From NCBI RefSeq assembly GCF_018069565.1, contig NZ_JAGPNL010000005.1, positions 1 to 64,000 of the forward strand: DNA of 64,000 nucleotides. Reading direction: 5' to 3'. Positions 8,079 to 16,313 of this stretch are shown piece after piece (positions within the stretch are counted from its first letter, which is position 1; each line of letters opens with the position of its first letter). The notes below the pieces were generated by a model. It saw only the letters and a list, made by a program, of their open reading frames with translations. It ran no database searches and had not been told where the DNA came from. This DNA is from Streptomyces tagetis. Lineage in GTDB: Bacteria; Actinomycetota; Actinomycetes; Streptomycetales; Streptomycetaceae. The position numbers and the translations under genes are program-made.

Positions 8079-9416
8079 CTACCTGGCTTCTCGGGTGGTG
8101 AGCTGGTCCGCGTGGTGGGCCACGCCGAACGCCTGCGGGATGGGCTGGCTCGCCATGTAGAGGCGCTCGGCGGTGCGGCGCGGCAGCGGGTGGTAGGCGA
8201 AGGTGCCGTGGATGCGGCCGTCGGCGCTCATCGGCCGGGCGTCGAAACGGGCGACCGTGGCGAGGCGGTAGGGCTCGCCGCCGTGGCTGGCCAGCAGGGC
8301 GATCTCGGTGATGCGGCGGGCGCCGTCGGCGAAGCGGGTGAGCTGGACGAGGACGTCGACGGCGCTGTTGATCTGGTCGTGCAGGGCGACGAAGGGGATC
8401 TCCACGTCCGACATGGAGGCCAGGGTCTGGAGCCGGGTGAGGGCGTCCTCGGCGCTGTTGGCGTGGACGGTGGCGAGGGAGCCGTCGTGTCCGGTGGACA
8501 TGGCCTGGAGCATGTCGAGGGACTCGCCGCCGCGTACCTCGCCGACGACGATGCGGTCGGGGCGCATGCGCAGGGAGTTGCGGACGAGGTCACGGATGGT
8601 GATGCGGCCCTTGCCCTCGACGTTGGGCGGGCGCGCTTCCAGGCGGATGACGTGGGACTGCTGGAGCTGGAGTTCGGCCGAGTCCTCGATGGTGATGATG
8701 CGGTCGGTCTCGGGGATGAGTCCGGACAGGGCGTTGAGCAGGGTGGTCTTCCCGGTGCCGGTGGCCCCCGAGACGATGATGTTGAAGCGGGCCCGGACCA
8801 GTCCGGCGAGCAGGTACAGCATGTTCTCGTCGAGCGAGCCGAGGCCGATCAGCTCCTGGAGGGTGAAGGAGCGGGGGAAGCGGCGGATGGTGAGGGTGGC
8901 GCCGCCGAGCGACAGCGGCGGGATGATGACGTTGACGCGTTCGCCACTGGGCAGGCGGGCGTCGACCATCGGGTGTGACTCGTCCACGCGGCGGTTGACG
9001 GTGGAGACGATGCGCTCGATGGTCTGCATGAGCTGGTCGTGGGAGGCGAAGCGCAGGGGCAGTTGTTCGACCCGGCCCTCGCGCTCGACGAAGATGGCGT
9101 CGGGTCCGTTGACCATGATCTCGGTGATGGAGGGGTCTTCGAGGAGCGGTTCGAGGATGCCGAGTCCGAGGGCCTCGTCGACGACGCGGCGGATGAGCTG
9201 GGCGCGTTCGGCGGTGGACAGGACCGGGCCCTCGCGGCTGATGAGGTGGCCGAGGACGCGTTCGAGCCGGGCCCGGCGTTCGGCCGTGGTCAGCGAACTC
9301 ATCTCGGCGAGGTCGATCTCCTCCAGGAGCTTGGCCCGGTAGGAGGCGACGAGGTGTCCGTCCTGGCCCCGGCGGCCGTTCTCCTCCGGGGAGTGGATGC
9401 GTGCGCGCAGGCTCAT
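8079..9416 (-). CDS. tadA: TadA/CpaF pilus assembly ATPase
   Basis: A 445-residue type II/IV secretion ATPase. It has Walker A GATGTGKT at about 217-224, the Asp box region (IEDSAELQL), Walker B RIVVGEVRGGE and the His box STGHDGSLATVHANS, all intact. It hydrolyses ATP in the cytoplasm to power Flp pilus assembly. ATG 9416 overlaps the stop of the preceding repeat ORF by ATGA, implying translational coupling. The open frame continues upstream, but that part is repeat sequence read out of phase. Confidence 0.92.
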   Translation of the reverse strand: MSLRARIHSPEENGRRGQDGHLVASYRAKLLEEIDLAEMSSLTTAERRARLERVLGHLISREGPVLSTAERAQLIRRVVDEALGLGILEPLLEDPSITEIMVNGPDAIFVEREGRVEQLPLRFASHDQLMQTIERIVSTVNRRVDESHPMVDARLPSGERVNVIIPPLSLGGATLTIRRFPRSFTLQELIGLGSLDENMLYLLAGLVRARFNIIVSGATGTGKTTLLNALSGLIPETDRIITIEDSAELQLQQSHVIRLEARPPNVEGKGRITIRDLVRNSLRMRPDRIVVGEVRGGESLDMLQAMSTGHDGSLATVHANSAEDALTRLQTLASMSDVEIPFVALHDQINSAVDVLVQLTRFADGARRITEIALLASHGGEPYRLATVARFDARPMSADGRIHGTFAYHPLPRRTAERLYMASQPIPQAFGVAHHADQLTTREAR

Positions 9417-10003
9417 GCGTCCGGTGCTCCTTGCTCCTCGTTGACGCGGGTGGCGGGGGTGGCGGGAGTGACTCGGGTGACGTGAGTGGCCTGAGTGGCC
9501 TGAGTGACGTGAGTGACGCGGGAGCCACGGGAGGGGCGGTTGACGCGGTTCACACTGCTCGTACCATTCACGCGGCTCGCGGTGTTCACGCAAATCGCAC
9601 TGTTCACACGGTTCACGCAGCCCGTACTGTTCACGCGGCCCGCACTGTTCACACGGTTCACGCCGCATGGGCGGTTCACACGACAGGCGCCGTTCGCTCG
9701 GTTCACGCGATTCACACGACTCACGCGGATCGGGCGGTTCACGCTGTGAACATGGGCCGGGCGATTCACGCGGTTTACGCCGTGCACCCCACCCCTACGA
9801 CCCACGCCGTGCGCTGCGTTCACAGGAACTGCGCAGTTCACACCGCCCACCCCAAATGGGCGATTCACACTGCCCGCCCGGTTCACACGGCTCAACGGGT
9901 TCACACAGTTCACGCCGCCCACCCGGTTCACGCGGCTCAGCGGGTTCACGCAGTTCACGCCGTATGCCCGGTTCACAGCACGGATGCCGCTCACGCCACT
10001 CAC
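9413..10003 (-). CDS. 196-residue Val-Asn triplet-repeat protein in the tad operon
   Basis: No known family recognised. The protein is built from about 26 Val-Asn dipeptides spaced three or six residues apart (RVN, CVN, GVN, SVN units), followed by a Val/Ala-Thr-x block and an acidic end. It has no signal peptide or membrane helix and several Cys. Evidence that it is translated: GTG 10003 overlaps the upstream tadE stop (GTGA), and its stop overlaps the tadA start (ATGA). The codons are Streptomyces-like, with nearly all third positions G or C, A/T concentrated at second positions, and no stop codons across 590 bp. The opposite strand also stays open because of the 3-bp periodicity. Function unknown; a structural or coupling role in the pilus machine is only a guess. 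Confidence 0.65.
   Translation of the reverse strand: MSGVSGIRAVNRAYGVNCVNPLSRVNRVGGVNCVNPLSRVNRAGSVNRPFGVGGVNCAVPVNAAHGVGRRGGVHGVNRVNRPAHVHSVNRPIRVSRVNRVNRANGACRVNRPCGVNRVNSAGRVNSTGCVNRVNSAICVNTASRVNGTSSVNRVNRPSRGSRVTHVTQATQATHVTRVTPATPATRVNEEQGAPDA
9440..9990. repeat. degenerate 9-bp-type repeat tract
   Basis: On the plus strand the motif GTTCACGC/GTTCACAC recurs every 9 or 18 bp with substitutions (for example near 9540-9700 and 9890-9980), then a TGAGTGACGTGAGTG-type block near 9480-9530. The period is always a multiple of three, which keeps frames open. It encodes the Val-Asn repeat protein on the minus strand. Confidence 0.8.
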
Positions 10004-10386
10004 CCGCCCGCCGGATGGTCGAGCGGCATCGTGGCCGTTCTGGTCGCGGTGCCGAAGTCCCAGCCGGGGACGACGGACGGTATGGCGACGCTCGCGGTGA
10101 CGGTCACCACGTCACCGCCGTACGACGGGGGGCAGTTCGTGCCGTCGGCCAGCCAGGAGCTGACGGCCCGCGCGCAGGCGTCCTGGGCGCTCAACTGGAG
10201 CGAGGCTCCGCGGGCCCCGGCGCGGGCGGCGGTGCCGGCCTGCTGGGCGGTGTAGGCGATCAGGCCGAGCTGGACGGCGGCGAGGGCGACCAGGAGCAGG
10301 ATCGGCAGGAAGCCGAGGTACTCGATGGCCGCCTGGCCCCGGTCACGGCGCGGGCGGCGCGAGGGCGGACTCTGGGCGTACGGCAT
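10000..10386 (-). CDS. TadE-like pseudopilin
   Basis: A 128-residue protein. A short basic leader precedes DRGQAAIEYLGFLPILLLVA, the TadE processing and membrane segment, followed by TAARAGARGASL and a secreted beta-rich tail with two Cys. It is likely a minor pseudopilin that initiates or modulates the Flp pilus. The gene begins one base after the preceding tadE-like stop and its own stop overlaps the repeat ORF start. Confidence 0.88.
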   Translation of the reverse strand: MPYAQSPPSRRPRRDRGQAAIEYLGFLPILLLVALAAVQLGLIAYTAQQAGTAARAGARGASLQLSAQDACARAVSSWLADGTNCPPSYGGDVVTVTASVAIPSVVPGWDFGTATRTATMPLDHPAGG

Positions 10387-10387
10387 C

Positions 10388-10900
10388 TCAGTCGTCCTCC
10401 TCCTCGACGGCGCCGGCGTGGCCCGTGACGTCGAAGGGGAAGCCGATCGTGCCCGGGAAGAGGATGGGGACCGTCAGCCGTACGTCGGCGGTGACGTAGC
10501 CGCCCCCGGTCGCGCACCGCACGTCGGCGCCCCCTTCCCACGCGCCCGGCAGTTTGTCCCGGCCGGCGTCCTGGCAGGCGCCCTGCCGTGCTCCCCGGTC
10601 GGCCGCCGTGGCCGCCCGTACCGCCTCGTCCGCAGCATTCCCCGCGAGGGTGAACGTGTATCCCACGAGGACGAGTTGCCACAGGACCACCAGCGTGGCG
10701 AGGATCGCCGGGAGCATGCCGAGGAACTCCACGGTGACCTGACCCCGGTCCCCACCCGGCCCACCTGCCCCGTTCAGCATGCCAGACCCACCAGACCCAC
10801 CTAACCCATTCAGCCCACCTGCCCCACCTGTCCCACTCAATCCGCCAGGCCCACCGGGCCTACCCGCCCCACCCGACCCCCGCACCCCCCGCCCGCTCAT
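10388..10900 (-). CDS. TadE/TadF-like pseudopilin with Gly-rich leader
   Basis: A 170-residue protein. The first 50 residues are almost entirely Gly, Ser, Pro, Leu and Asn, then DRGQVTVEFLGMLPAILATL gives the TadE-type signal and membrane helix, followed by AADEAVRAATAADRGAR and an extracellular domain ending in Glu and Asp. The long Gly-rich leader is unusual for a prepilin leader and looks like a repeat expansion; an internal start just before DRGQ is possible, but no good one is visible. ATG 10900 overlaps the tadZ stop (ATGA). Confidence 0.82.
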   Translation of the reverse strand: MSGRGVRGSGGAGRPGGPGGLSGTGGAGGLNGLGGSGGSGMLNGAGGPGGDRGQVTVEFLGMLPAILATLVVLWQLVLVGYTFTLAGNAADEAVRAATAADRGARQGACQDAGRDKLPGAWEGGADVRCATGGGYVTADVRLTVPILFPGTIGFPFDVTGHAGAVEEEDD

Positions 10901-12267
10901 CCCCCACCGCCCTTGCGCCGATGGAAACCGGCCCCGCCCCGGTCGCCGCCCCCGCCCAGCTCGCCCCGCCTGCCCCCGCCGCCCAGCTCCCCCCGCCCGA
11001 CCAGGTCACCCCCGCCACCCCGACCACCCCGCCCACCTCTCCCGCCCCGCCCGCCCCGGTCCCCCCGGAAGCGGCCCGGCTTGGCGGCGTTCTCCGGGGC
11101 CTGGACCAGGCCGAGTTCGGCGGCGAGCGTCCACAGGGCCTGCCGTACGGTGCTCTTGCCGTCGAGGTCGTGGACGCGGCCGGCGTCCACGGCGGCCTGG
11201 AGTTCCTTGAAGTGGGCGGGGACGGTGGTGCCCGCGACCTGCGTGCCGGTGATGCGGCGGATCAGCGGGGGCTGGATCTCCGTACCCCGGGTGTGGCGGT
11301 TGACGACCACGGTGGTCTCCTCGGCCTTGCGGATCTGGAGCCGGTCCCACATGCGTACCGTCCGTTTGGCGCCCCGGACGGCGACCACGTCGGGGGTGGT
11401 GACCAGGAGCGCGTGGTCGGCGCTTTCGACGGCCGCGGCGCCGGCGCCGCCGAGCTGGGCGCCGCAGTCGACGACGACGACCTCGTAGCGCGAGCGCAGG
11501 GCGGCGATGACCTGGCGGGCGCCGCGGTCGGTGACGTCCTCGCCGCGTTCGCCCTCGCCGGGGGCGAGGAGCAGGGCGAGGCCGGTGTCGTGGCGGAAGA
11601 CGGCGTCGGCGAGGACGCGCGAGGAGATGTCGGCGATGGCGGCCAGGTCGGCGACCGAGCGGCGGAACTGCACGTCGAGGTAGGAGGCGACGTCGCCGGT
11701 CTGGAGGTCCAGGTCGACGAGGGCGGTGGGCCGTCCGGACGCCTGCGCGGCGAGGGCGAGGTGGATGGCGGTGAGGGTGGTGCCGACGCCGCCCTTGGCG
11801 CCGCTGACGGTGACGAGGGTGCCGCCGGGTCCGCCGAACACCTCGACGGCGCTGCCCAGATGGCGGCGCATGCCCGCCGACCACTGGGCCACCGCCCGTA
11901 CCCGGGCGGCGAGTTCCTCGTGGCCGAGAGGGAGGGCGAGCAGGCCGCGGGCGCCGTGGTCCATGGCGGCCTGGAAGAGGCCGGGTCCGGCGTCGGTGGT
12001 GACGAGGATGACGCCGACGGCGGGGAAGCGCAGGGCGATCTCGCGGATCAGCTCCAGGGCGGGGACGGGGCCGATCCGCTCGTGCACGACCACCACCTCG
12101 GGCAGGTCGTCGACGGACTCGGCGGCCATGCGGGCGAGGGTGTCGACGAGCTGGGTGGAGTCGGCCACCGGGGCGACGGGTTCGGCGTCCGGGAGCCGGC
12201 CGAGCAGGGCGGTGAGGGACCGGAGGGCGTCCGCGTCGCCGGCCGCCGGGAGAATCCGCGTGGGCAT
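10897..12267 (-). CDS. TadZ/CpaE-like pilus localisation ATPase
   Basis: A 456-residue protein. The N-terminal atypical receiver-like domain (about 1-130) is followed by a MinD/ParA-type ATPase domain with deviant Walker A SGAKGGVGTT (about 155-164), LVDLDLQTGD and VVVDCG. The last 60 residues are Gly/Arg-rich low complexity. TadZ/CpaE proteins position the Tad machine at the membrane. The start ATG lies 8 bp after the cpaB stop. Confidence 0.88.
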   Translation of the reverse strand: MPTRILPAAGDADALRSLTALLGRLPDAEPVAPVADSTQLVDTLARMAAESVDDLPEVVVVHERIGPVPALELIREIALRFPAVGVILVTTDAGPGLFQAAMDHGARGLLALPLGHEELAARVRAVAQWSAGMRRHLGSAVEVFGGPGGTLVTVSGAKGGVGTTLTAIHLALAAQASGRPTALVDLDLQTGDVASYLDVQFRRSVADLAAIADISSRVLADAVFRHDTGLALLLAPGEGERGEDVTDRGARQVIAALRSRYEVVVVDCGAQLGGAGAAAVESADHALLVTTPDVVAVRGAKRTVRMWDRLQIRKAEETTVVVNRHTRGTEIQPPLIRRITGTQVAGTTVPAHFKELQAAVDAGRVHDLDGKSTVRQALWTLAAELGLVQAPENAAKPGRFRGDRGGRGGRGGRGGRGGGGDLVGRGELGGGGRRGELGGGGDRGGAGFHRRKGGGG

Positions 12268-12275
12268 GGGGGCTC

Positions 12276-12983
12276 TCACTTGTCCTTCGCGAGCTCGTAC
12301 GTGCGGTCCTCGTCCGGGACCGTGGGGTCGCCGCCGGGTGCCACGAGCGCGAGCCGGACCCGCTGGGCGAACGACTCGGCGTAGGTCAGGCGCTGGGCGT
12401 CGAGGGTGGACAGGGCGAAGGTGATGGGCACCGCCTCGGTGGCGCGGCGGGCGCGGTTGTCGGCGTCCGGTTCCAGCGAGGTCAGTTCGCCGACGTCGAT
12501 GACGCGCGCGTCGGTCACGATGATCTTGGACTGGGCCGGCGTGCTGCCCCGTTCGCCCTCGAAGGTGGCGTACACGTTCACGGTGGAGCCCGGCGTGATC
12601 TTGCCGGCGACTCCGGTCGCCGCGTCGATCATGATGGCGACCTCCTGCTCCCCCGGGCGCAGGGCGGGCTGGTCGACGACCATGTCGCTCTGGAGCAGGG
12701 AGCCCTTCTTGAGGGTGGTGACCGCGATCTTGCCGCGGATGCGGGAGAGGTCGGTGACAGCGTTCTCGGAGAGCCAGCGCTCGGGCATCTCGATCGACTC
12801 GAACTGGCCGGCGCCGAGGGCGGTGTAGGGCGGTACGTCGGCCTTGACGCGGTACGCGGTGACCTCGGGGCCGACCTTGGACTTGACGTCGCCTATGACG
12901 GAGAGGACCCCGGCGAAGGCGGCGAAGGCGCAGAGGACCGACAGGATCAGCAGGATGACGCCGCGGCGCTGACGGGAGTTCAT
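12276..12983 (-). CDS. cpaB: CpaB/RcpC-like SAF-domain pilus protein
   Basis: A 235-residue protein with one N-terminal membrane helix (residues 8-30) and an extracytoplasmic SAF domain: VKADVPPYTALGAGQFE, KIAVTTLKKGSLL and the GVAGKITPGSTVNVYATF segment. The family supports Flp pilus assembly outside the membrane. It is 8 bp from tadZ, in the canonical operon order. Confidence 0.88.
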   Translation of the reverse strand: MNSRQRRGVILLILSVLCAFAAFAGVLSVIGDVKSKVGPEVTAYRVKADVPPYTALGAGQFESIEMPERWLSENAVTDLSRIRGKIAVTTLKKGSLLQSDMVVDQPALRPGEQEVAIMIDAATGVAGKITPGSTVNVYATFEGERGSTPAQSKIIVTDARVIDVGELTSLEPDADNRARRATEAVPITFALSTLDAQRLTYAESFAQRVRLALVAPGGDPTVPDEDRTYELAKDK

Positions 12984-13055
12984 GAGCCGTGCAACCTCGT
13001 TGGGGTTCGGTCGGGCCGGATCGGGAGACGGGCGGCGGGGCCGGGGCGGGCGGGC

Positions 13056-13946
13056 TCAGCCGGTGAGCATGCGGCGCCCCGGGGTGATCTGCCGCGGGGC
13101 GCGGTGCCGGCCGCGGCGGTCGTCGTCGTGGACCGGCGCGGTCGCGGAGCAGAACACGCAGCGGTCGCCGATGACGTCGATGCCGCACCAGTGGCAGGTG
13201 GTCCGGCGTACCGAGGTGACCAGTTGGTAGAGGACCGACAGGTCGGGGAGGTAGGCGCAGAACTCGGTGATCCGGCCGGTGCCCCACCAGGCGGACGACT
13301 CGGCGGGCAGCGGGGTCTCGCGCAGGCCGAGGATCTTCCAGGAGGGGGCGAGGGTGCCGGTGACCCAGTCGCCGGTGAGCTGGCCCCGGGCGACCAGCAG
13401 CCAGGTGCCGAACTCGGGTCCGGCGAGGGCGGCTTCGGGGCCGATGCGTACGAGCTGTGGCTCGGGGTGGGCGACGACGCCGAACTGGCTGCCCGGCATC
13501 CAGGACTTGGCGTGCGCCTTGAGGCCGACGGGGACGTGGTCGAGCCGGGCGACGGAGCCGAGCACCGCCCCGGCGTGGATGTAGTGGGTGAGCAGCCGGC
13601 CGGCGGAGGCGATGACGCCGGGGCTGAGGTCGCAGGAGGCCAACTGCCGTAACTGGCGGGCGAGGACGGCGAGGCCGAGCGGCGGCAGGGCGGGCCGGAA
13701 GAGGGCGATGCGGTCGCTCTCCAGGAGGGAGCGGATGGTACGCAGCCGGCGTTCCGCCGCGGCGGGGGCGGCCAGGGAGCTGACGACGATGAGGTGTCCG
13801 TACTGGTCGAGCAGGGCCTGCACCTCGGCGAGCGCCTGTTCCAGCGGGCGCCGGTGTACGTCCTGGAGGACGATCGCGGGCAGCGTCCGCTCGTCCTGCG
13901 GCGGCAGCGCCATGTCGGCGCTGGTCACGGCAATGGCAGTTGGCAC
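13056..13946 (-). CDS. conserved hypothetical protein with C-terminal zinc ribbon, first gene of tad operon
   Basis: A 296-residue cytoplasmic protein of no family I can name. An N-terminal alpha/beta segment (about 20-90) resembles a nucleotide-binding-like fold without a P-loop. The C-terminus carries two CxxC pairs (CHWC and CVFC) that should bind zinc, then a basic tail. The GTG start at 13946 was chosen for the GGGGAG ribosome site just upstream. It lies 72 bp before cpaB, so it probably belongs to the tad transcript. Confidence 0.7.
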   Translation of the reverse strand: MPTAIAVTSADMALPPQDERTLPAIVLQDVHRRPLEQALAEVQALLDQYGHLIVVSSLAAPAAAERRLRTIRSLLESDRIALFRPALPPLGLAVLARQLRQLASCDLSPGVIASAGRLLTHYIHAGAVLGSVARLDHVPVGLKAHAKSWMPGSQFGVVAHPEPQLVRIGPEAALAGPEFGTWLLVARGQLTGDWVTGTLAPSWKILGLRETPLPAESSAWWGTGRITEFCAYLPDLSVLYQLVTSVRRTTCHWCGIDVIGDRCVFCSATAPVHDDDRRGRHRAPRQITPGRRMLTG

Positions 13947-14214
13947 GCGCGGCTCCCCGTCTCCCCATGCCCGTCGGTACGCCGGGGCAACTCCGGCGCA
14001 CCCGGATGACTTCACTGCGTGACTACGTGAGCACTGTAACCACCGGCCAGGTGCCCGAGAACAGCGTTTCCGCACCTGCCGGAGAAGTTGTGACCCGCGC
14101 AATGCGGCAAACCGGGGCAGGGTGAGCATTTCCCGGATGATCACCATCTCAACCCCCGTCCCTCCGGCGTCCCGCTCCGCGCACCGGACGTCAAGTGCGC
14201 GAGGGGTCCGCCCA
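13947..14214. promoter_or_regulatory. divergent control region, tad operon and chitinase
   Basis: Gene-free. On the minus strand TACAGT (plus 14033-14038) could be a -10 for the tad operon; no good -35 is evident. The plus side leads into the DasR-type sites of the chitinase. Confidence 0.35.
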
Positions 14215-14230
14215 GTTGGTCTGGACCTAA
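14215..14230. promoter_or_regulatory. DasR-type operator 1 upstream of chitinase
   Basis: TTGGTCTGGACC matches the core of the known dre consensus (TGGTCTAGACCA-type). It is the first of two copies exactly 30 bp apart (about three helical turns). Confidence 0.75.
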
Positions 14231-14233
14231 CAC

Positions 14234-14266
14234 TTGACACCTCAATTGGTCTGGACCACCTTGTAC
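14234..14266 (+). promoter_or_regulatory. candidate chitinase promoter
   Basis: TTGACA at 14234-14239 is a perfect -35 hexamer lying between the two dre-like sites. A -10 in the 14257-14266 region (TGTACT-like) is weaker. Binding at site 2 would cover the promoter. Confidence 0.5.
14245..14260. promoter_or_regulatory. DasR-type operator 2 upstream of chitinase
   Basis: TTGGTCTGGACCA, better matching the palindromic dre core than site 1, sits across the predicted promoter spacer. By analogy with other Streptomyces chi promoters this implies repression by the GlcNAc-responsive GntR regulator DasR. Confidence 0.78.
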
Positions 14267-14379
14267 TCCAGTGGCGGCCACCGCCCGCTGCCCCACAACT
14301 CCCCCCACCCCTCTCCCTTCCCCCCTTTCCCCCCCATCTCCCCCTCTCCCCCTCTCCCCACTTCTTCCCGGAGGTCCCT

Positions 14380-16092
14380 GTGCAGCCCGCACCCAGACGG
14401 CACGGACGCCGCATCCGCATCTGGTCCGGAGCCGTGACCGCCGCCCTGGCCCTCGGCGTGACCGCCGTCGGCCCGGCGTCCGCCGCGGACGTGAACAACG
14501 CCCGCAACGCCGGTTTCGAGTCCGGTCTGAGCGACTGGACCTGTTCCGCCAACAGCGGGACGACCGTCTCCTCCCCCGTCCGCACCGGTTCGGCCGCGCT
14601 GAAGGCCACCCCCGCCGGGCAGGACAACGCCCAGTGCTCCCAGACGGTCAAGGTGCAGCCCGGCTCCACCTACGACCTGAGCGCCTGGGTGCAGGGCGGC
14701 TACGCCTACCTCGGTGTGACGGGCACCGGCACCACCGACGTGTCGACCTGGACCCCCGACTCGCCCTCCTGGAAGCAGCTCTCGACCAGCTTCCGGACCG
14801 GCCCCTCCACCACCTCCGTGACCGTCTACACGCACGGCTGGTACGGCCAGTCCGCGTACTACGTCGACGACGTCTCGGTCCAGGGCCCCGACGGCGGCAA
14901 CGGCGGGGGCAACGGCCCCTCGATCCCGGGCGCCCCGGCCGGGCTGAAGGTCTCCGGTACGACGTCCTCCTCCGTGTCGCTGGCCTGGAACGCGGTCTCC
15001 GGCGCCACCGGCTACTCCGTGTACCGCGACGGCGCCAAGGTCACCTCCGTGACCGGCACCTCCACCACCGTGACCGGCCTCGCGGCCGACACCTCGTACT
15101 CCTTCCAGGTCGCCGCGACCAACGCGGCCGGCGAGTCCCCCAAGTCGGCGGCGGTCTCCGGCCGCACGGCGCCGAAGGACAACGGGGGCGGCGGCAACAA
15201 CGGCACCCTGCCCAAGCACGCCGTGACCGGCTACTGGCAGAACTTCGACAACGGGGCGGCCGTCCAGCGGCTCTCCGACGTCTCGGCGCAGTACGACATC
15301 ATCGCCGTCTCCTTCGCCGACGCCACCGCGACGCCGGGCGCCGTCACCTTCAACCTGGACACGGCCGGCCTGCGCGGCTACACCGTCGACCAGTTCAAGG
15401 CGGACCTCCGCGCCAAGCAGGCCGCGGGCAAGAAGGTCATCATCTCGGTCGGCGGCGAGAAGGGCACGGTCTCGGTCAACAACGCCGCCTCCGCGACCAA
15501 CTTCGCCAACTCCGTCTACGCCCTCATGCAGGAGTACGGCTTCGACGGCGTCGACATCGACCTGGAGAACGGCCTCAACCCCACCTACATGACGCAGGCC
15601 CTGCGCGCCCTGTCGGCGAAGGCCGGCCCGTCCATGATTCTCACCATGGCGCCGCAGACCATCGACATGCAGTCCACGTCCGGCGGCTACTTCCAGACCG
15701 CGCTGAACGTGAAGGACATCCTCACCGTCGTCAACATGCAGTACTACAACAGCGGTTCGATGCTGGGCTGTGACGGCAAGGTCTACTCGCAGGGCACGGT
15801 CGACTTCCTCACCGCCCTCGCCTGCATCCAGCTCGAAGGCGGCCTGGACGCCTCCCAGGTCGGCCTGGGCCTGCCCGCCTCCACCCGCGCGGCGGGCGGC
15901 GGCTACGTCGCCCCGTCCGTGGTCAACAACGCCCTGGACTGCCTGACCAAGGGCACCAACTGCGGCTCCTTCAAGCCGTCGAAGACGTACCCGAACCTGC
16001 GGGGCGCGATGACCTGGTCCACCAACTGGGACGCCACCGCGGGCAACGCCTGGTCCAACGCGGTCGGCGCGCACGTCCACGCGCTGCCGTAA
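14380..16092 (+). CDS. secreted family 18 chitinase with carbohydrate-binding and FnIII domains
   Basis: A 570-residue endochitinase that cleaves chitin outside the cell. A twin-Arg-like or Sec signal (RRHGRRIRIW, hydrophobic core, ASA cleavage near residue 37) leads to a carbohydrate-binding beta-sandwich (about 40-170), a Gly/Asn linker, a fibronectin III domain (about 185-270), a second linker and the GH18 barrel. The catalytic motif DGVDIDLE ends at Glu about 396. GTG 14380 has GGAGG five bases upstream, whereas an upstream ATG at 14122 would place the promoter inside the gene. The order of domains resembles S. coelicolor ChiA-type enzymes. Confidence 0.93.
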   Translation: MQPAPRRHGRRIRIWSGAVTAALALGVTAVGPASAADVNNARNAGFESGLSDWTCSANSGTTVSSPVRTGSAALKATPAGQDNAQCSQTVKVQPGSTYDLSAWVQGGYAYLGVTGTGTTDVSTWTPDSPSWKQLSTSFRTGPSTTSVTVYTHGWYGQSAYYVDDVSVQGPDGGNGGGNGPSIPGAPAGLKVSGTTSSSVSLAWNAVSGATGYSVYRDGAKVTSVTGTSTTVTGLAADTSYSFQVAATNAAGESPKSAAVSGRTAPKDNGGGGNNGTLPKHAVTGYWQNFDNGAAVQRLSDVSAQYDIIAVSFADATATPGAVTFNLDTAGLRGYTVDQFKADLRAKQAAGKKVIISVGGEKGTVSVNNAASATNFANSVYALMQEYGFDGVDIDLENGLNPTYMTQALRALSAKAGPSMILTMAPQTIDMQSTSGGYFQTALNVKDILTVVNMQYYNSGSMLGCDGKVYSQGTVDFLTALACIQLEGGLDASQVGLGLPASTRAAGGGYVAPSVVNNALDCLTKGTNCGSFKPSKTYPNLRGAMTWSTNWDATAGNAWSNAVGAHVHALP

Positions 16093-16123
16093 CCGTCCGT
16101 CCCGACCGGGACACCGCAGTGCC

Positions 16124-16157
16124 GAAGCCCCCGCTCACGCCGACGAGCGGGGGCTTC
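16124..16157 (+). terminator. terminator hairpin after chitinase
   Basis: A perfect 13-bp stem (16124-16136 with 16145-16157, GAAGCCCCCGCTC / GAGCGGGGGCTTC) with an 8-nt loop lies 31 bp after the chitinase stop. Confidence 0.9.
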
Positions 16158-16170
16158 CCCCTTCATCCGG

Positions 16171-16302
16171 CGCCGTACGGATTTCCTCAGCGGCGAGGCT
16201 CAGCTCGCCAAGTACCGTACGCACCTGGACTGGATGGAGCGCATCGCCCTTTCACCCGAGGCATCCCGCGACTTCATCCGGGACGTCGCCAACGGCATGT
16301 GA
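16171..16302 (+). pseudogene. C-terminal relic of a DUF5753/Scr1-type HTH regulator
   Basis: In frame with the TGA at 16300-16302 the DNA encodes about 43 residues, including AQLAKYRTHLDWMERIALSP and a following RDFIRDVANGM. This looks like the end of the DUF5753 ligand domain found in XRE-family regulators that are normally paired with a DUF397 protein. No start, HTH or earlier domain remains, because the chitinase terminator abuts it. The family assignment is from pattern memory. Confidence 0.5.
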
Positions 16303-16313
16303 GGAGACGCACC

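Noticed and set aside
9401..10255. Plus-strand ORF rich in Val-His repeats over the tad repeat tract
   Set aside because: It runs antisense into tadE and tadA without a ribosome site; the minus-strand frame has coupled start and stop and the expected codon pattern.
10897..14001. Very long 1034-codon frame beginning upstream of tadZ
   Set aside because: It continues through cpaB and the zinc-ribbon gene in another frame with no homology; the true start is ATG 12267.
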